Below, piece after piece: positions 1-10,837 of a stretch of DNA of 64,000 nt. The notes under the pieces were generated by a model. That model saw nothing but the letters and a program-made list of their open reading frames with translations. It made no database searches and was not told the DNA's origin. The stretch comes from Bostrychus sinensis (lineage: Eukaryota > Chordata > Actinopteri > Gobiiformes > Eleotridae): the NCBI GenBank assembly GCA_020698575.1, contig CM036247.1:34034586-34098585 (forward strand). Reading direction: 5' to 3'. The position numbers were made by a program, and so were the translations under genes. The first letter of the stretch is position 1. The number at the start of each line of letters is the position of its first letter.

Positions 1-377
1 ACGTTGTGTTGTTGCTAAGGTATTTTTACGGAGGCCCTGGGGAGAGGGTTTTTGTGGAGTGTTCATAGAAAATCTTGTACAAGACCAAGACCTGGCCACA
101 AACTTACGAAGAGGCTACGACTGCTGGATTCTTATAAGGCTGCCTTAAGGACGCCATAGGAAATGGTCCAAAAATCGTTTGTAGGGTGTTCGCAGCCGTT
201 CATACAGGTCATTGTGACTGAGGCTTTATTTCTTAATTGTGCTGCTAATCTTGGCTGACAGAGCTACATCTAAGTGTGTCAGTAAGTATCTTGTTGGAGG
301 TTGTGAATAGGTAACGTAAGGTTGTATATAAATATATAAATAATGAATTTCTTCTTCTGGTTTACAACATGTCTGAA
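1..377. other. Left flank, no gene seen
   Basis: I see no coding potential in the first 230 bases. From about 238 the sequence is a diverged direct copy of 4089-4237, the region just before the signal-peptide exon of the intact lectin gene. It therefore belongs to the duplicated lectin unit described below. Confidence 0.5.
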
Positions 378-718
378 ATGAATGGTCATTTGACTCTGTT
401 TCCCTTCTCTTTTGGTAAGCTTCTTGTGGTTTCTGTTCATAAGCTAGTCCTGCTTTATTTGGGGGTAGTCCTGGTTTAGACCTGGTTTTTGGAAAGGCGA
501 ATATTTTAGGAAATGTACTGGGTATGGAAAGTTTGAGAATCACTGATCTAAGTTGAGTCAAATTAAGTTTCTTTTTGACTATCAAACCTTTTCTCATAAG
601 ATTTGGATGCATCATTTCCATTTTCCATTTTGTTCACAGAGGGTCAGAGTCAGAGATCGTATGTGTACATCAGCACACCGAGTACATGGGACGCTGCTCA
701 GAGTTACTGCAGAGAGCA

Positions 719-719
<1 letters not shown>
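378..719 (+). pseudogene. Broken C-type lectin paralogue (signal exon plus truncated CTLD exon)
   Basis: Two pieces of the downstream lectin gene recur here. Bases 378-414 copy its signal-peptide exon (MNGHLTLF then a Leu-to-Pro change) and keep the GTAAGC donor, but the upstream acceptor-like TTTACAG has become TTTACAAC. Bases 640-719 copy the first part of the second lectin-domain exon, including its TTCACAG acceptor and the residues WDAAQSYCREHY. The exon then stops and becomes pure CA repeat. The first lectin-domain exon is missing: only about 225 bp separate the two remnants, and that gap matches the middle of the intron before exon 3 (about 7590-7870). A deletion joined the two parts and the repeat expanded through the exon. 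No functional product is expected. Confidence 0.8.
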
Positions 720-816
<97 letters not shown>

Positions 817-826
817 ACACACACAT
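719..826. repeat. (CA)n microsatellite
   Basis: About 100 bp of nearly pure CA dinucleotide with one CAGACA interruption near the right end, followed by a short (AT)n run. It begins exactly where the truncated lectin exon loses homology, at the TACACAGAC of the intact copy, which suggests slippage starting from a short native ACACA tract. Confidence 0.95.
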
Positions 827-841
827 ATATATATAAACATA

Positions 842-1379
842 TTGTATTTTCCGGACCATAGGTTGCTCCGGCGTATAAGTTGCATCAGTCAAAAAAATGC
901 ATCATGGAGAGGAAAAAAACACATACAAGTCACACTGGACTATAAGTTGCAATTATTTAGAAATTTATTTCACAAAATCTAAAACCAAGAACAGAAAGGC
1001 AAGTTCTGGAAAGGCAAGTTATTCAACTACACAATCACACACAGAACAACAGGCTGAATGTATCCAGTATGTTAACATAACACTAACAGTTATTCAGCCA
1101 CACAATAGCATAAAGAACTTACCTGTGAGGCTGAATAGGGGAAATTAACATAACAAGCAAGTTCACCAAGCTCCCGATCTCATTCTACATCACTGACTAC
1201 TAATGACAGTAGTTGTCACAAGCTTAGAGCGCCCTCTCATGGCTGTAGACAGTAATGTTTACTCCTTAGTTCATGTTAAATTATATATATTTTGATATAT
1301 AAGTCACACCTGACTATGAGTTGTGGAGGACAGTCAAACTATGAAAAAAGTGTGACTTATAGTCTGGAAAATATGGTAC
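842..1379. mobile_element. TIR element, non-autonomous DNA transposon
   Basis: The left end (TATTTTCCGGACCATAGG) and the right end (CTATAGTCTGGAAAATAT-like) are inverted copies, and TATAAGT motifs recur inside both arms. The body has no transposase reading frame. This resembles a very common fish interspersed repeat beginning TATTTTCCGGACTATAAG. The exact outer base and target duplication were not resolved. Confidence 0.7.
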
Positions 1380-2488
1380 GCTATACAATGTAAATTTATA
1401 GAGCATTTCATATTTCTTAGATTTTTTAGGAGCAATTTCTGGCAAATCTGTCCCAGCTCCAGGTTGCAGCTTGGGAGGGTCTATCATCGGCTATATTTAT
1501 TATTATTACTATTATTATTATTATTTATTTATTTTTGCATTGTAAATGAGACCTGCCTAAAGCTTCATGTCATGTTTTCTGAATTTTCCACAATTAAAGG
1601 ACTATCGAGGGCAATTAATCTGTTGCATATTCATTCATTGTCAATCACAAAACAAAGAGTGTTTCTCAAAGCCCAGGCATTGTAGTGGATCCTTGCAGTT
1701 TCGCATATCACATATTTATAAAATCATTACAAACAAGCATTAACTTCTGTCATATTTGATGATAACCTCATTCAAGACAGTACCTGATCTGGATGAAGGA
1801 GCCAGTGTTGACTCTCCTGATAAACGTCAGTGATTTGCATAAGAAAATGAGTCCAGATTTATTCTGGTGGTGCTGTACACTGACCCTCAGGTTGAAGGAC
1901 TTGCTGCAGAGCTTCGTCCTGGGATTTTCTCGTGAGTATACATTTAGTATTGTGCTTCGTAAAAGAGAAAATTGTACAGCCGAAGTTGTCGACAGTCTCT
2001 TCTTTTATACGGAAGTTCTACAGGAGTAATATTCTGCTCTATTGTTCGACATAAGCAGCAGCTGACACAGGAGCTTTAAGAGTCATGTTACTTTGAATCT
2101 AATTTGTGCAATGACATTGATGTAGAAATATAGAACACACAGTCAGGTAGCCTGCTGTTATATCGTCAGATGAGGCAAGCAACGTTACTGTTGATAAACA
2201 CTTCCACGAGCAGCGTATTCAGATAAGTTGTCCATGCAATTTAGAATAGTATTCTTGTCCATTCATTTTTCTGAAGCAACAAATTGAAAATTTAATCAGA
2301 TGGTTTTAGACAACGTGAATGATTGATTGTTGTTTATGTATTTGTTAAAATTTACTATGAATGAATAGAGTCCCAATCTGAGTCAGTTCAATTTAGGCCT
2401 ATTAAAGTATTCAAGTAGGATTTGTACTGATGGATAATGATAAATTTGACCCTACAATGCCTATTTTGATCCGCCAGGTATCTATAAA
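1380..2488. other. No gene recognised
   Basis: AT-rich DNA with a short (TTA)n run near 1496-1530. A 78-codon open frame at 1793-2029 has no family signature. Nothing else can be supported. Confidence 0.5.
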
Positions 2489-2490
2489 TA

Positions 2491-3880
2491 CAGTTAGGTC
2501 CATAAGTATTTTGACAATGACTCAAGTTTTATTTTAGCTTTTTTACCCAAACTATTCAAATAAGTTAAATTCATGTGTTTAAAGTGTAGATTTTCAGCTG
2601 TAATTGGAGAGTATTCACATCCAAACTGGACAAAGGGTTTAGGAATTACAGCTCTTTAATGTGAGCTGCCTCTTTTTCAGTGGCTTAAAAGTATTTGGAC
2701 AGTTGCTTCAAAAGCTATTTCTTGAGCTGCATGGGCTTTTCCTTCATTAATCATAAACTGAGCAGGTAAAAGGTCTGGACTTGATTCCAGGTGTTACATT
2801 TGCATTTGAAAACTGTGAAATCACAACATACAGACCATCCTTAGGCTGGATCAAAAAATGGTGAAAAACTCCTTCACAATATCCACCTTAGTGTAGAACA
2901 CTCTCCAGGAAGTAGGTCAATCAGTGTCTAGGTCCACTATAACCAGAAGACTTCATGAGAGGAAATACAGAGGTTTCACCACAAGGTACAGACTTCATCA
3001 GCCTCAACAACAGAAAGGCCACATTAAACTTGGCCAAAAACCACCTAAAGAAGCCAGCTCAGGTCTGGAACAGCAATCTTTGGACAGATGAGACTCAGAC
3101 CAACCTGTACCAGAATGGTACAGTAGAAGGCTTGGAACAGTTCATGATCCAAAGCACAGCACATCTTCTGTAAAACTTGGTGGAGCAGTGTGATGCATGA
3201 GCTGCAGAACTTCCAATGGCACTGGTGTTTACTGATCATGTGACAGAAGACAGAAGCAACCAGATGAATTCTGAAGTGTATGGGTATATACTGTACGCTC
3301 AGATTCAGACAAAGTTCATGGACAGCACTTCACAGTACAGATGGACAATGACCCAAATATACTGCAAAAGCAACCCAGGATTTTTAAGGCAAATAAGTGA
3401 ATTATTCTGCAATGGCAGGGGTCAATCAACAGATGACTGAGTTTCACTTGTTTAAGACTAACCTTAAGACAGAAAGACCAACAAATGACCAGCGACTGAA
3501 GACAGCTGTAGTAAAGGCCTGGCAAAGCAACATAAAATAGATAACACAATGCTTGGTGATGGCCATTGGCTGCAGACATCAGGACATCATCGCCTGCAAA
3601 GTATTTTCATCAAAGTATAAACATAAACATTTTATTCATAGTAATGTTCATCTGTCCTATGACTTTTGAGCCACTGAAAAAGAGGCAGCTACATATTAAA
3701 GACCTGTAATTCCTAAACCCTTCATTCAATTTAGGTGTGAATACTCTCAATTTACAGCTGAGAGTCTGACCTTTAAGCACATATGAATTATATAACGGTA
3801 TCTTGTTTTGGTAAAGAGCAAAAAAAAACGAAAAAAAAAAAAAACTTGACTCAGTGTCCAAATATTTATGGACCTAACTG
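2491..3880 (+). mobile_element. Tc1-like transposon, decayed
   Basis: The element is bounded by TA on both sides (2489-2490 and 3881-3882), the Tc1/mariner target duplication. The terminal inverted repeats start CAGTTAGGTCCATAA and extend about 40 bp with few mismatches. Inside, plus-strand fragments recall a Tc1 transposase, notably WTDETQTNLY around 3075-3110, which aligns with the first-aspartate region of the DDE catalytic core. Stops and frame changes break the rest, so it is not autonomous. The length of about 1.39 kb fits a full-length but mutated Tc1 element. Confidence 0.9.
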
Positions 3881-4088
3881 TACTTCCACCATAACAATAA
3901 TATGCTAATTGCTATGTTCAATAAAAGTTGACATAGCCTCCTCATTAATGTTGTCCAATCACACTTGTATATTTAGCTACATGTGGTCAATTAGTGGTCA
4001 GTTGCCTGTTTACTGACACTAAGAGGATCTATAGCCTGTATCTGTAGATAACTTCAGCAAGCTTTATAGATTTGACTTATTCATTACT

Positions 4089-4237
4089 TGTGCTGCTAAT
4101 CTTGGCTGACAGAGCTACATCTAAAGTGTATTACTAAGTATATTGTTGGAGGTTGTGAATAGGTAACGTACAGTAAGTATGTATGTAAATATACACACAA
4201 TAATGAATTTCTTCTTCTGGTTTACAGGACGTCTGAA
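4089..4237 (+). other. Upstream region of the lectin gene, duplicated at 238-377
   Basis: This block repeats at 238-377 with modest divergence. It ends in TTCTGGTTTACAG, which looks like a splice acceptor at 4225-4227, so the ATG at 4238 may lie in a second exon with an untranslated first exon further upstream. No TATA box was identified with confidence. Confidence 0.5.
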
Positions 4238-4274
4238 ATGAATGGTCATTTGACTCTGTTTCTCTTCTCTTTTG
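4238..4274 (+). CDS. Lectin exon 1: signal peptide
   Basis: Encodes MNGHLTLFLFSF plus the first base of a glycine codon, followed by the donor GTAAGC. Joined to exon 2 it gives a hydrophobic leader ending near the first cysteine (GGSLLVAC). The start codon was chosen because the next exon opens with the matching phase and the exon is conserved in the upstream broken copy. Confidence 0.8.
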
Positions 4275-7200
4275 GTAAGCTTCTTGTGGTTTCTGTTCAT
4301 AAGCTACAAGCTTGGATACACACACAATAAACTGACAGTCACATCAACTTGGATTTATTGGCAAGTATATAGGAATATTTTGCATTTGCATATTAAAAAT
4401 TACATAACCTACAAATTCTTGTTGAATCTATTTGTTAGGAGAGCTCAGTTCATCTGTTAAGTTCTTTGGAAGGAAAGTTCAATGTCAAGCTAAGGAAGAA
4501 ATGATTCGTTTTTAGTGTTTTTTTTTTCCCAAAAGACCGTCTGAATCCAAGACTGTTTTAAAGGACCTTCAAACTGCCTCCCTCATCTAAACCCTAGTAG
4601 TCTTTTATTTTTGGGCTTCAGTGCTGACACATAGCATGTTCAAGCATATATTTGAAAGAAAAAGTATTGGCATTCCTTGGAAATACTAGGATTTCTGCAT
4701 GGTTTGGTCATAAAATGTGATTTTCATTTTCACCATTTATCTTCAGCAATATTCTTGGGATGTCTGGTGTGAATCACTCTTTTGAGGTCATGCCACAGCA
4801 TCTCAATCGGGTTGAGGTCAGGACTCTGGGTCACTCCAGAATCCGTATTTTCTTCTGTTGAAGCCATTCTGTTGTTGATTTGCTTCTATGTTTTTTGTTG
4901 TTGTCCTGTTGCATCGCCCATCCTCTGTTGAGCTTCAGTTGGTGGACAGATGGTCTTAAGTTTTTCTGCAAAATGTTTGGATAAACTTGGGAATTCATTT
5001 TACTGTTGATAATAGCACGTTGTCCAGGCCCTGAGGCAGCAAAGCAGCCCCAAACCATGATGCCCCCTCCACCAGACTTCACAGTGGGGATGAGGTTTTG
5101 ATGTTGGTGTGCTGTGCCTTTTTTTCTCCACACACAGCATTGTGCTCCTTCCAAACAACTCAACTTTGGTTTCATCTGTCCACAGAATATTTTGCCAGTA
5201 GTGCTGTGGAACATCTAGAAGCTCTTTTGCAAACTTCAAACATGCAGCAATATTTATTTTGGACAGCAGTGGCTTCCTCCGTGGTGTCCTCCCATGAAGT
5301 CCATTCTAGTTCAGTGTTTTACCTATTGTAGATTTGTGAACAAAGATGTTAGCTTGTGCCACTGAGCATTCTATGGTGTGCTCTTGCAGTCATCTTTACA
5401 GGAAAACCTCTCCTAGGCAGTGTGGTCACAGTATTGAACCTTCTCCATTTATGGACTTATGAACATCAATGCTCTTAGAGATACTTTTGTAACCCTTTCA
5501 AGGTTTATGCAAGTCAACAATTCTTACTCGTAGGTCTTCTGAGAGCTCTTTTGTGCGAGGCATGGTTCACATCAAGTAATGCTTGTTCAGAATGGCAAAC
5601 TCAAAACTGGGGGGCGTTTTTTATTGGTCAGGGCCACTTTAAGTGACTACGCCAATCTTCTCACACTGATTGGACCCCAGGTTGACTGACACCTGACTCC
5701 AATTAGCTCTTGAACAGGTCACTAGCCTAGGGGTTCCAATACTTTTTCTACCCTGTACTGTGATTGTTTACATAAATGCTCAATAAAAACATGAAAAAAT
5801 GTCATACATTTTTTTGCAGCATTAGTTTAAGCTGACTGTTTGTCTGTTGTTGTGACTTAGATAAATATCAGATCACATTTTATGACCAAATCATGCAGAA
5901 ATCCTAGTATTTCCAAGGAGTGCCAATACTTTTTCTTTACACTGTAAGGATGTCAATCAGAACACCTGGTCAATGGGTGGAGGTTGAGGATAGACTTTGT
6001 CATTGTTGCATCTGACCTTTGGCCTGGGTAGAGAGGAGCTGAGCTGTCAACTGATCACAAACTGGTGGTGCGTTTGATCCGATGGCAGGGGCCCATACCT
6101 TCTATGAGGGTCTGTTGGAAACATTCGGCTGTATCATCTGTCAAAGAGATCTTCCACTCCCACCTTCAACCAGACCCTGGGGGAGGCTGGGGACATTAAG
6201 TCCAAGTGGACCATGTTCTCCACCTCTATTGTTGTCGCAGCAGCTCAGTGCTGTGGCCCAAAGGTTTCTGGTGCTTGTTGTGACAGCAACCCCTGTGACA
6301 TCGGCAGTAAGGGATGCCGTTAAGCTGAAGGAAGAGTCCTATCTAGACTGGTGGGCTTGTTGGTCTTGTTGGCACCTGAGGGGTACCGCCTGGGTGGTAG
6401 TGGAGTCAACAACTCTGCTCTGGAAGTGGTTTGGTGAGGCCATTGAGGAGGACTGTTGATCTGGCTTGTGATTCTAGCAAGCCATTCGACACCTCAGTTT
6501 GAGGAAACAGTGTTCTTTATTTTTATGCATAGGATTTCTAGATGCAGCCAGGGTCTGTTTTGGGAGCGAAATAATTTCATCCATCTGTTTTTTTTTTCTT
6601 TTCTTGGTTTGTATTTATGGTGATGTTTTTTGCAGTTCGCTTCATTGAACCGGACCTTCACTGTCAAGAGGAACCAACTGAGGGGACTAGGCCATCTCTT
6701 TTTGAAGCACATGCTCTGATTTTGATTGTGACATCTCTTAGTGGCCACAGTGCAGAGCACACACACCGCAAACACACACAATGAAAGAAGAACGAAAAGA
6801 AAAACACCACACGTGAGAGCGAGGTGCAGCGGAGCAGAGATGGAAACAAATATTTGGGCTCTTCATTTATCCCTGTTTGCTCAGCAGTTCATGTTGCGGT
6901 CTTCCCCTTCCTCTGAGGGCTATTACTTTTCTTTGGTTCAATTTGGTTTGGCGGGTTATCTCATTTTGCATAAAGAGACTAACTGCAGCCTCTTGTGTTC
7001 AGTAAAGAACAATGTGATTCTTTTCAAATACTTAAAGTAGCCACTGATCTTGTCTTGTACACCTTCAGGGAGTCTCCTTGTGGCCTGCTCCCGATTCCCA
7101 CTTCATCAGTACCACTACATCAACATAGTGATGACATGGTCCGAGGCTCAGCAGTACTGCAGACAACACTACACCGACCTGGCCACTTTTGAATCCATGG

Positions 7201-9554
7201 AGGAAATTCAACAGCTCAGTCCTATTTTCAGCTATGACTGGGCCTGGATAGGACTGATAGATAACACAAGCTCCTGGCAGGGAATTATGGGAAAAGAGCC
7301 CAACTCGTGGAGATGGTCAGCGACTGGTGAAACCAGCCAAAGTGGCTATCAGAACTGGAGTCCTGATGAACCAGACTACGCTGATCGATTTGAAACCTGT
7401 GTGAAGATGGATGCTGGTGGAGCGTGGCGAGATAAACCCTGCAGCCTGCTCATCGGGTTTGTGTGTTATACAGGTAAGAAACAAAAAGTATTTTATCATC
7501 TAAGCCAGTGGTTCTCCATCTGTGGTATGGGCTTCTTCTGTTGGTTCTTGGGAGTTTTTTGCAGTTCAAGTCCTAATTCTGTTTTACTCCTGCTTTATTT
7601 GGGGCTAGTCCTGGTTTAGACCTGGTTTAATGTTGGTTTAGAACTGGTTTAGTTGTGGATTAATCCCAGTCTTGTCCTGGTATAGACCTGCTGTAGTCCT
7701 GGTTTAGACCTGGTTTTTGGAAAGGCAAATATTTTCAGAGTTGTACTGGGCGTGGAAAGTTTGAGAATCACTGATCTAAGTTGAGTCAAGCGGAGTCTCC
7801 ATTTGACTATCAAACCTTTTCCCACAAGATTTGGATGCATCATTTCCATTTTCTACTTTGTTTGTTCACAGAGAGTCAGAGTCAGAGATCGTATGTGTAC
7901 ATCAGCACACCGAGTACATGGGACGCTGCTCAGAGTTACTGCAGAGAGCACTACACAGACCTGCCTGTCATTGAGAACTCCTTCCAGAATGCAGAAGTAT
8001 ACAACGCCAAATCTGCTTTTGCTGAAGTTTGGATTGGTCTGTACCGTGTGCCGTGGACATGGTCCGACCAGAGTCCCAGCTCCTTCAGACACTGGAGAGC
8101 TGGGAGCCCCAACTATCCCTATACACAGCACTGTCTGTCTGAGAATGATGTCCATGAATGGGATGATGACTCTTGTGGCATGGGTTATGTGGCCATCTGT
8201 CACACAGGTGAGTTGTGTTTTAGACGGAGGAGTAACAGGATGTTTGACTAAGTACGCTCTAGACAGCAGAGAGATTTTCTTTATGTAACCAGATATCATC
8301 CTCGTCAAGATAAAAATAGTGACCTGGCCAAGAGAGCAGCAACAGTTGAAGTCAGTAATATGCATCCCCCAGTCCCTGTGGGTGAAAAATGTGACCCAGC
8401 ACCAGCCGCGAGCGTCAAAATTTGGCGAGGGTTTGATTTTCTAGGAGAGTTACGTCACAGCCCTGTTTGACAGTTCCGTTGAGCCTTGCGTCTCACGTGG
8501 GCAGTGTGGCTGCTCTGATCTGCTGAGCTGGGCGCTGAAGTGAAAACGGTTCCCTGACAGTGTCACCACGCTGCAGTTATGCATCCAGTTTGTTTGGGGC
8601 CTACTGAGCAGCAGCAGTTCAGATCTGCTCTGAGTACCTCAAGGCTCTAACATGCCTCTGTAACATTGCACAGCAGTCAGGATTAGTACACCTGGACTGC
8701 AAGACCAGAGTGGGGGTCTCTTTTTAGAAAAATGAGGAGTTCCAACTACACTGACTGACATGACTGCCCCTCTGCTGGGGCAGTCATGTCACAGTACAAC
8801 TGCAATAAGGAGCTTGGTTTTAATTGTGGCAGCAACTCAAACTTGTGTCCTTGTCACCATTCTGTTCATTATTTTTACAGATAGAATTTCTAAGTGCAAC
8901 CAGTGGCTGCAAGAAGTCTGATTTGGGGACCAAAGGATCTCATTACTGCTTTTTTACAGATGTTGGCTTCATTGGAAAAGGACCTGAAGCAGCCAAATGT
9001 AAATGGCTCCTGAGGTCATTTGCCTCTTCTGTAAAACAGTGCTTTAAGTATTCTGTAGTCTTGTTAATGAGTGAGGGAGGGCTGGATTATGAGATTTTGT
9101 TTTACTGGTTGATCTTTCTTTTACTCATGACAAAATCCATCAGTCTTCTCTGTCAGCCAGGTCACCATAAAGTGAAATTATTATTTTCTTTGTATATATT
9201 CATGTACTAATTTACTAGAGCCGTACAGTAAGAAAAACAGTGATTTATCATTTGTATGTCTTTAGTATTGAAATTGCAGACCTCTGTGAGTGTGACCTTC
9301 AAGACTGGTGCGGACATGACTAATCCTTTGACTAATGCCCAGATCCTCCAAAAGGTACAGTATTTTCCTTTTTCTACTTGACTTAGATTTTAGTTAATTA
9401 ACTTCAATTCCTTTAAAAAATTACTTTAATTTCACCTTAGTTGGATGCAGTGCTCAGCAGCCAAGGATGGACTAACTTCAGTCTGACATGGCGGACTAAG
9501 CCCAGCAAACAGAGCACAGAGCACACGACCTATCCACCCTGTGACAATACCTAA
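4238..9554 (+). CDS. Secreted two-domain C-type lectin, five exons
   Basis: Assembled from exons 4238-4274, 7069-7473, 7872-8207, 9266-9354 and 9441-9554, all with GT-AG borders and compatible phases (1,1,1,0), giving 326 residues. It has a signal peptide, two C-type lectin domains and a short tail without a membrane segment, so a secreted product is inferred. The layout matches the large teleost group annotated as macrophage-mannose-receptor-like or CLEC20A-like lectins. Conserved WIGL cores and disulfide cysteines are present in both domains. Neither has a clear EPN or QPD sugar-binding triplet: domain 1 has DEPDY and WRD, domain 2 has GSPN and WDDD. Calcium-dependent sugar binding is therefore doubtful. 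Intron 1 (2.8 kb) holds a Tc1 element and a LINE relic; intron 2 holds an hAT-like MITE. Ligand unknown. Confidence 0.82.
4649..5944 (-). mobile_element. Tc1-like transposon with degenerate minus-strand transposase
   Basis: Long inverted repeats (AAAGAAAAAGTATTGGCA at the left, its complement at 5920-5938) continue for about 80 bp. TA flanks lie at 4647-4648 and 5945-5946. Minus-strand frames 4831-5214 and 5000-5239 are overlapping pieces of one transposase in different frames: WQNILWTDETKVELFG in one, GGGGIMVWGCFAASG and QQDNNKKH in the other. The frameshift near 5100-5200 and missing C-terminal DDE glutamate region make it inactive. It sits in intron 1 of the lectin gene, in the opposite orientation. 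A 275-bp relative lies at 57255-57530. Confidence 0.9.
5958..6460 (+). mobile_element. Non-LTR retrotransposon relic (endonuclease to RT linker)
   Basis: Translation gives scattered LINE-like segments: DHKLVVRLIRWQG (the end of an endonuclease domain) and later AVRDAVKLKEESY and EAIEEDC, which match the linker before reverse transcriptase in a common fish LINE. The frames are broken. The same family leaves relics at 52500-53345 and 54020-54260. Confidence 0.65.
6461..7068. other. Rest of lectin intron 1
   Basis: No exon is supported here. A frame starting at 6840 (METNIWALHLSLFAQQ) superficially resembles a leader peptide, but it has no in-phase donor before the lectin-domain exon. The exon at 4238 is the better first exon. 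Confidence 0.5.
7069..7473 (+). CDS. Lectin exon 2: C-type lectin domain 1
   Basis: Starts after ACCTTCAG and ends CAG|GTAAGA, 405 bp, phase 1 at both ends. Recognisable landmarks in order: MTWSEAQQYCRQHY (helix and first core cysteine), WAWIGLID (WIGL core), YQNWSPDEPDY (the EPN position, here not canonical), ETCVKM and WRDKPCSLLIGFVCY (the last two cysteines). Confidence 0.9.
7506..7773. mobile_element. hAT-like MITE in lectin intron 2
   Basis: The ends are CAGTGGTTCTC and GAGAATCACTG, an imperfect inverted pair. They are flanked by 8-bp near-identical direct repeats ATCTAAGC (7498-7505) and ATCTAAGT (7774-7781), the hAT target-duplication size. The body contains repeated TTTAGACCTGG / TAGTCCTGGT motifs. 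Related sequence lies at 447-547, 49355 onward and 62317-62545. Confidence 0.8.
7872..8207 (+). CDS. Lectin exon 3: C-type lectin domain 2
   Basis: Starts after TTCACAG and ends ACAG|GTGAGT, 336 bp, phase 1 at both ends. Landmarks: TWDAAQSYCREHY, EVWIGLYR, FRHWRAGSPNYPY, HCLSENDVHEWDDDSCGMG and YVAICH. The domain is shorter than domain 1. GSPN replaces EPN. The 5' part of this exon is what survives in the broken copy at 640-719. Confidence 0.9.
8208..9265. other. Lectin intron 3
   Basis: About 1.06 kb with no supported exon. A self-complementary pair near 8757-8792 (TGACATGACTGCCCC and GGGGCAGTCATGTCA) forms a perfect 15-bp hairpin around a short loop. No further structure is evident. Confidence 0.5.
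9266..9354 (+). CDS. Lectin exon 4
   Basis: Follows TTTAG and ends AAAG|GTACAG, giving VLKLQTSVSVTFKTGAD then MTNPLTNAQILQK. This tail segment recurs in teleost lectins of this class after the last lectin domain. Its function is unknown to me. Confidence 0.85.
9441..9554 (+). CDS. Lectin exon 5 with stop
   Basis: Follows CACCTTAG and gives LDAVLSSQGWTNFSLTWRT then a Ser/Thr/Pro-rich end and TAA at 9552-9554. There is no hydrophobic stretch, so the product has no C-terminal membrane anchor. Confidence 0.85.
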   Translation: MDAVLSSQGWTNFSLTWRTKPSKQSTEHTTYPPCDNT

Positions 9555-9699
9555 CAGCCAAACAGAGCACACCTAAGTTATACGTAAGGGTGTAGGAAAA
9601 ACAAACTAATATGTAAACTTTAAGTTATCCAGAAAGCAGCAGTCCCTCTGTGCCCAGATAAGAACTGGTACATGTGTAGGTAGAAAGGTCTCTCTGAAG

Positions 9700-10080
9700 A
9701 GGAGAGTGTTTGTGTTTTCTGTGACCTTAATGTGGTGGAAAATGAGTATCATTTTGTTCTTTACTGTTCCTTGTTCTCTGATTTAAGACATGTTTTATTT
9801 GAACACATAAATAGAAGTAACCCAGATGTGTTCTGGTCATCTGATGATAAAATTATGAGTTGTATTTAGAATGAGATTTTTCAGTAAGGGAAACTTTAGT
9901 TGGTTTTGTCTGCAAAGCCTGGAATAGATGACAGTGAGTGCTGTATCCTGTTTGATTTAAAATGTAATGTATTTTTTGTGAAGCAGATGATCTGTTTGTA
10001 ATCATCTTGTTCTGTATGTGTAATCATCTTGTTCTGTATGTGCAGTGTCTTGTAAACCCTTAAATAAATTCAATCAATCA
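9700..10080 (+). mobile_element. LINE C-terminal zinc-finger relic and tail downstream of the lectin stop
   Basis: Translation of 9708-9780 gives VCVFCDLNVVENEYHF followed by VLYC, a CxxC...H...C pattern seen at the C-terminus of some fish non-LTR reverse transcriptases. It is followed by LRHVLFEHINRSNPD. The piece ends in a short tandem (GTAATCATCTTGTTCTGTAT twice) and AATAAATTCAATCAATCA. The AATAAA at 10063-10068 could serve as the lectin poly(A) signal, though it came with the LINE. Confidence 0.6.
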
Positions 10081-10299
10081 TTATGTTTGCAAGTTGTTAA
10101 ATGGAGTCAAAATTCAGCTTTTTCAGTTGCACTGAAGAACAGAACATTATTATTATTTTTTACTTTTAGCTTCAGTAAATAAGTCATATAACGCTTGGCC
10201 AGAATTATTTTTTTAAGATTGTGTTTAAGATCCCAAGCCCAAAGTTTGTTGAAAGGTGTATAGCACAGGAGATATGCATTTTACATTTACTTGTTAACT

Positions 10300-10475
10300 T
10301 TAGTACGCGTTTGGGCCCATTGACTTCCATTATGACAACATATTTTTGACATAGTGTAATCCTGACATATTATACATATTATATTACTTTTTCCATGAAA
10401 ACCTAATAAAGCTGAGCTTCCACCTTCAAAATAAAGGGAAATTAGTTTTTTGGTCAGATTGCCCCCTTAAACCAG
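10300..10475. repeat. Left arm of a long inverted repeat
   Basis: This arm is the diverged reverse complement of 14430-14600. Shared blocks include CCTAATAAA, the CTTCAAAATAAA region and TTGGTCAG, in matching inverted order. The two arms lie outside the hAT insertion at 11270-14248, so they may be the ends of an older element into which the hAT jumped. Confidence 0.65.
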
Positions 10476-10719
10476 CAGGGGCAGCAGAGTTTTATTACAT
10501 ACAGTTTCAATGGAGGTCTGTCTGTTTTTTTTTTTTCTCCCTTCCTAAATGCATGGGAATAAAAACACTGAACACCAATAAACTGATCTTGGTGTGTTGG
10601 GATCCATGTAACAGAGCGGTGGGAGTGTGGCTGAGAATATATTTTGTTCATGAGGTCATGAGGGAGTCTGTGAAACTCAAATATTCAAAGGCCAAATGGG
10701 CTCTGTTTATAAACAAGTG

Positions 10720-10837
<118 letters not shown>

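Noticed and set aside
553..982. His/Thr-rich and Cys/Val-rich open frames
   Set aside because: They are translations of the CA microsatellite on both strands; only the short lectin-derived part at 640-719 has meaning.
6840..6890. Leader-like frame METNIWALHLSLF before the first lectin domain
   Set aside because: No in-phase donor; the exon at 4238-4274 has a donor, the right phase and a duplicated copy.
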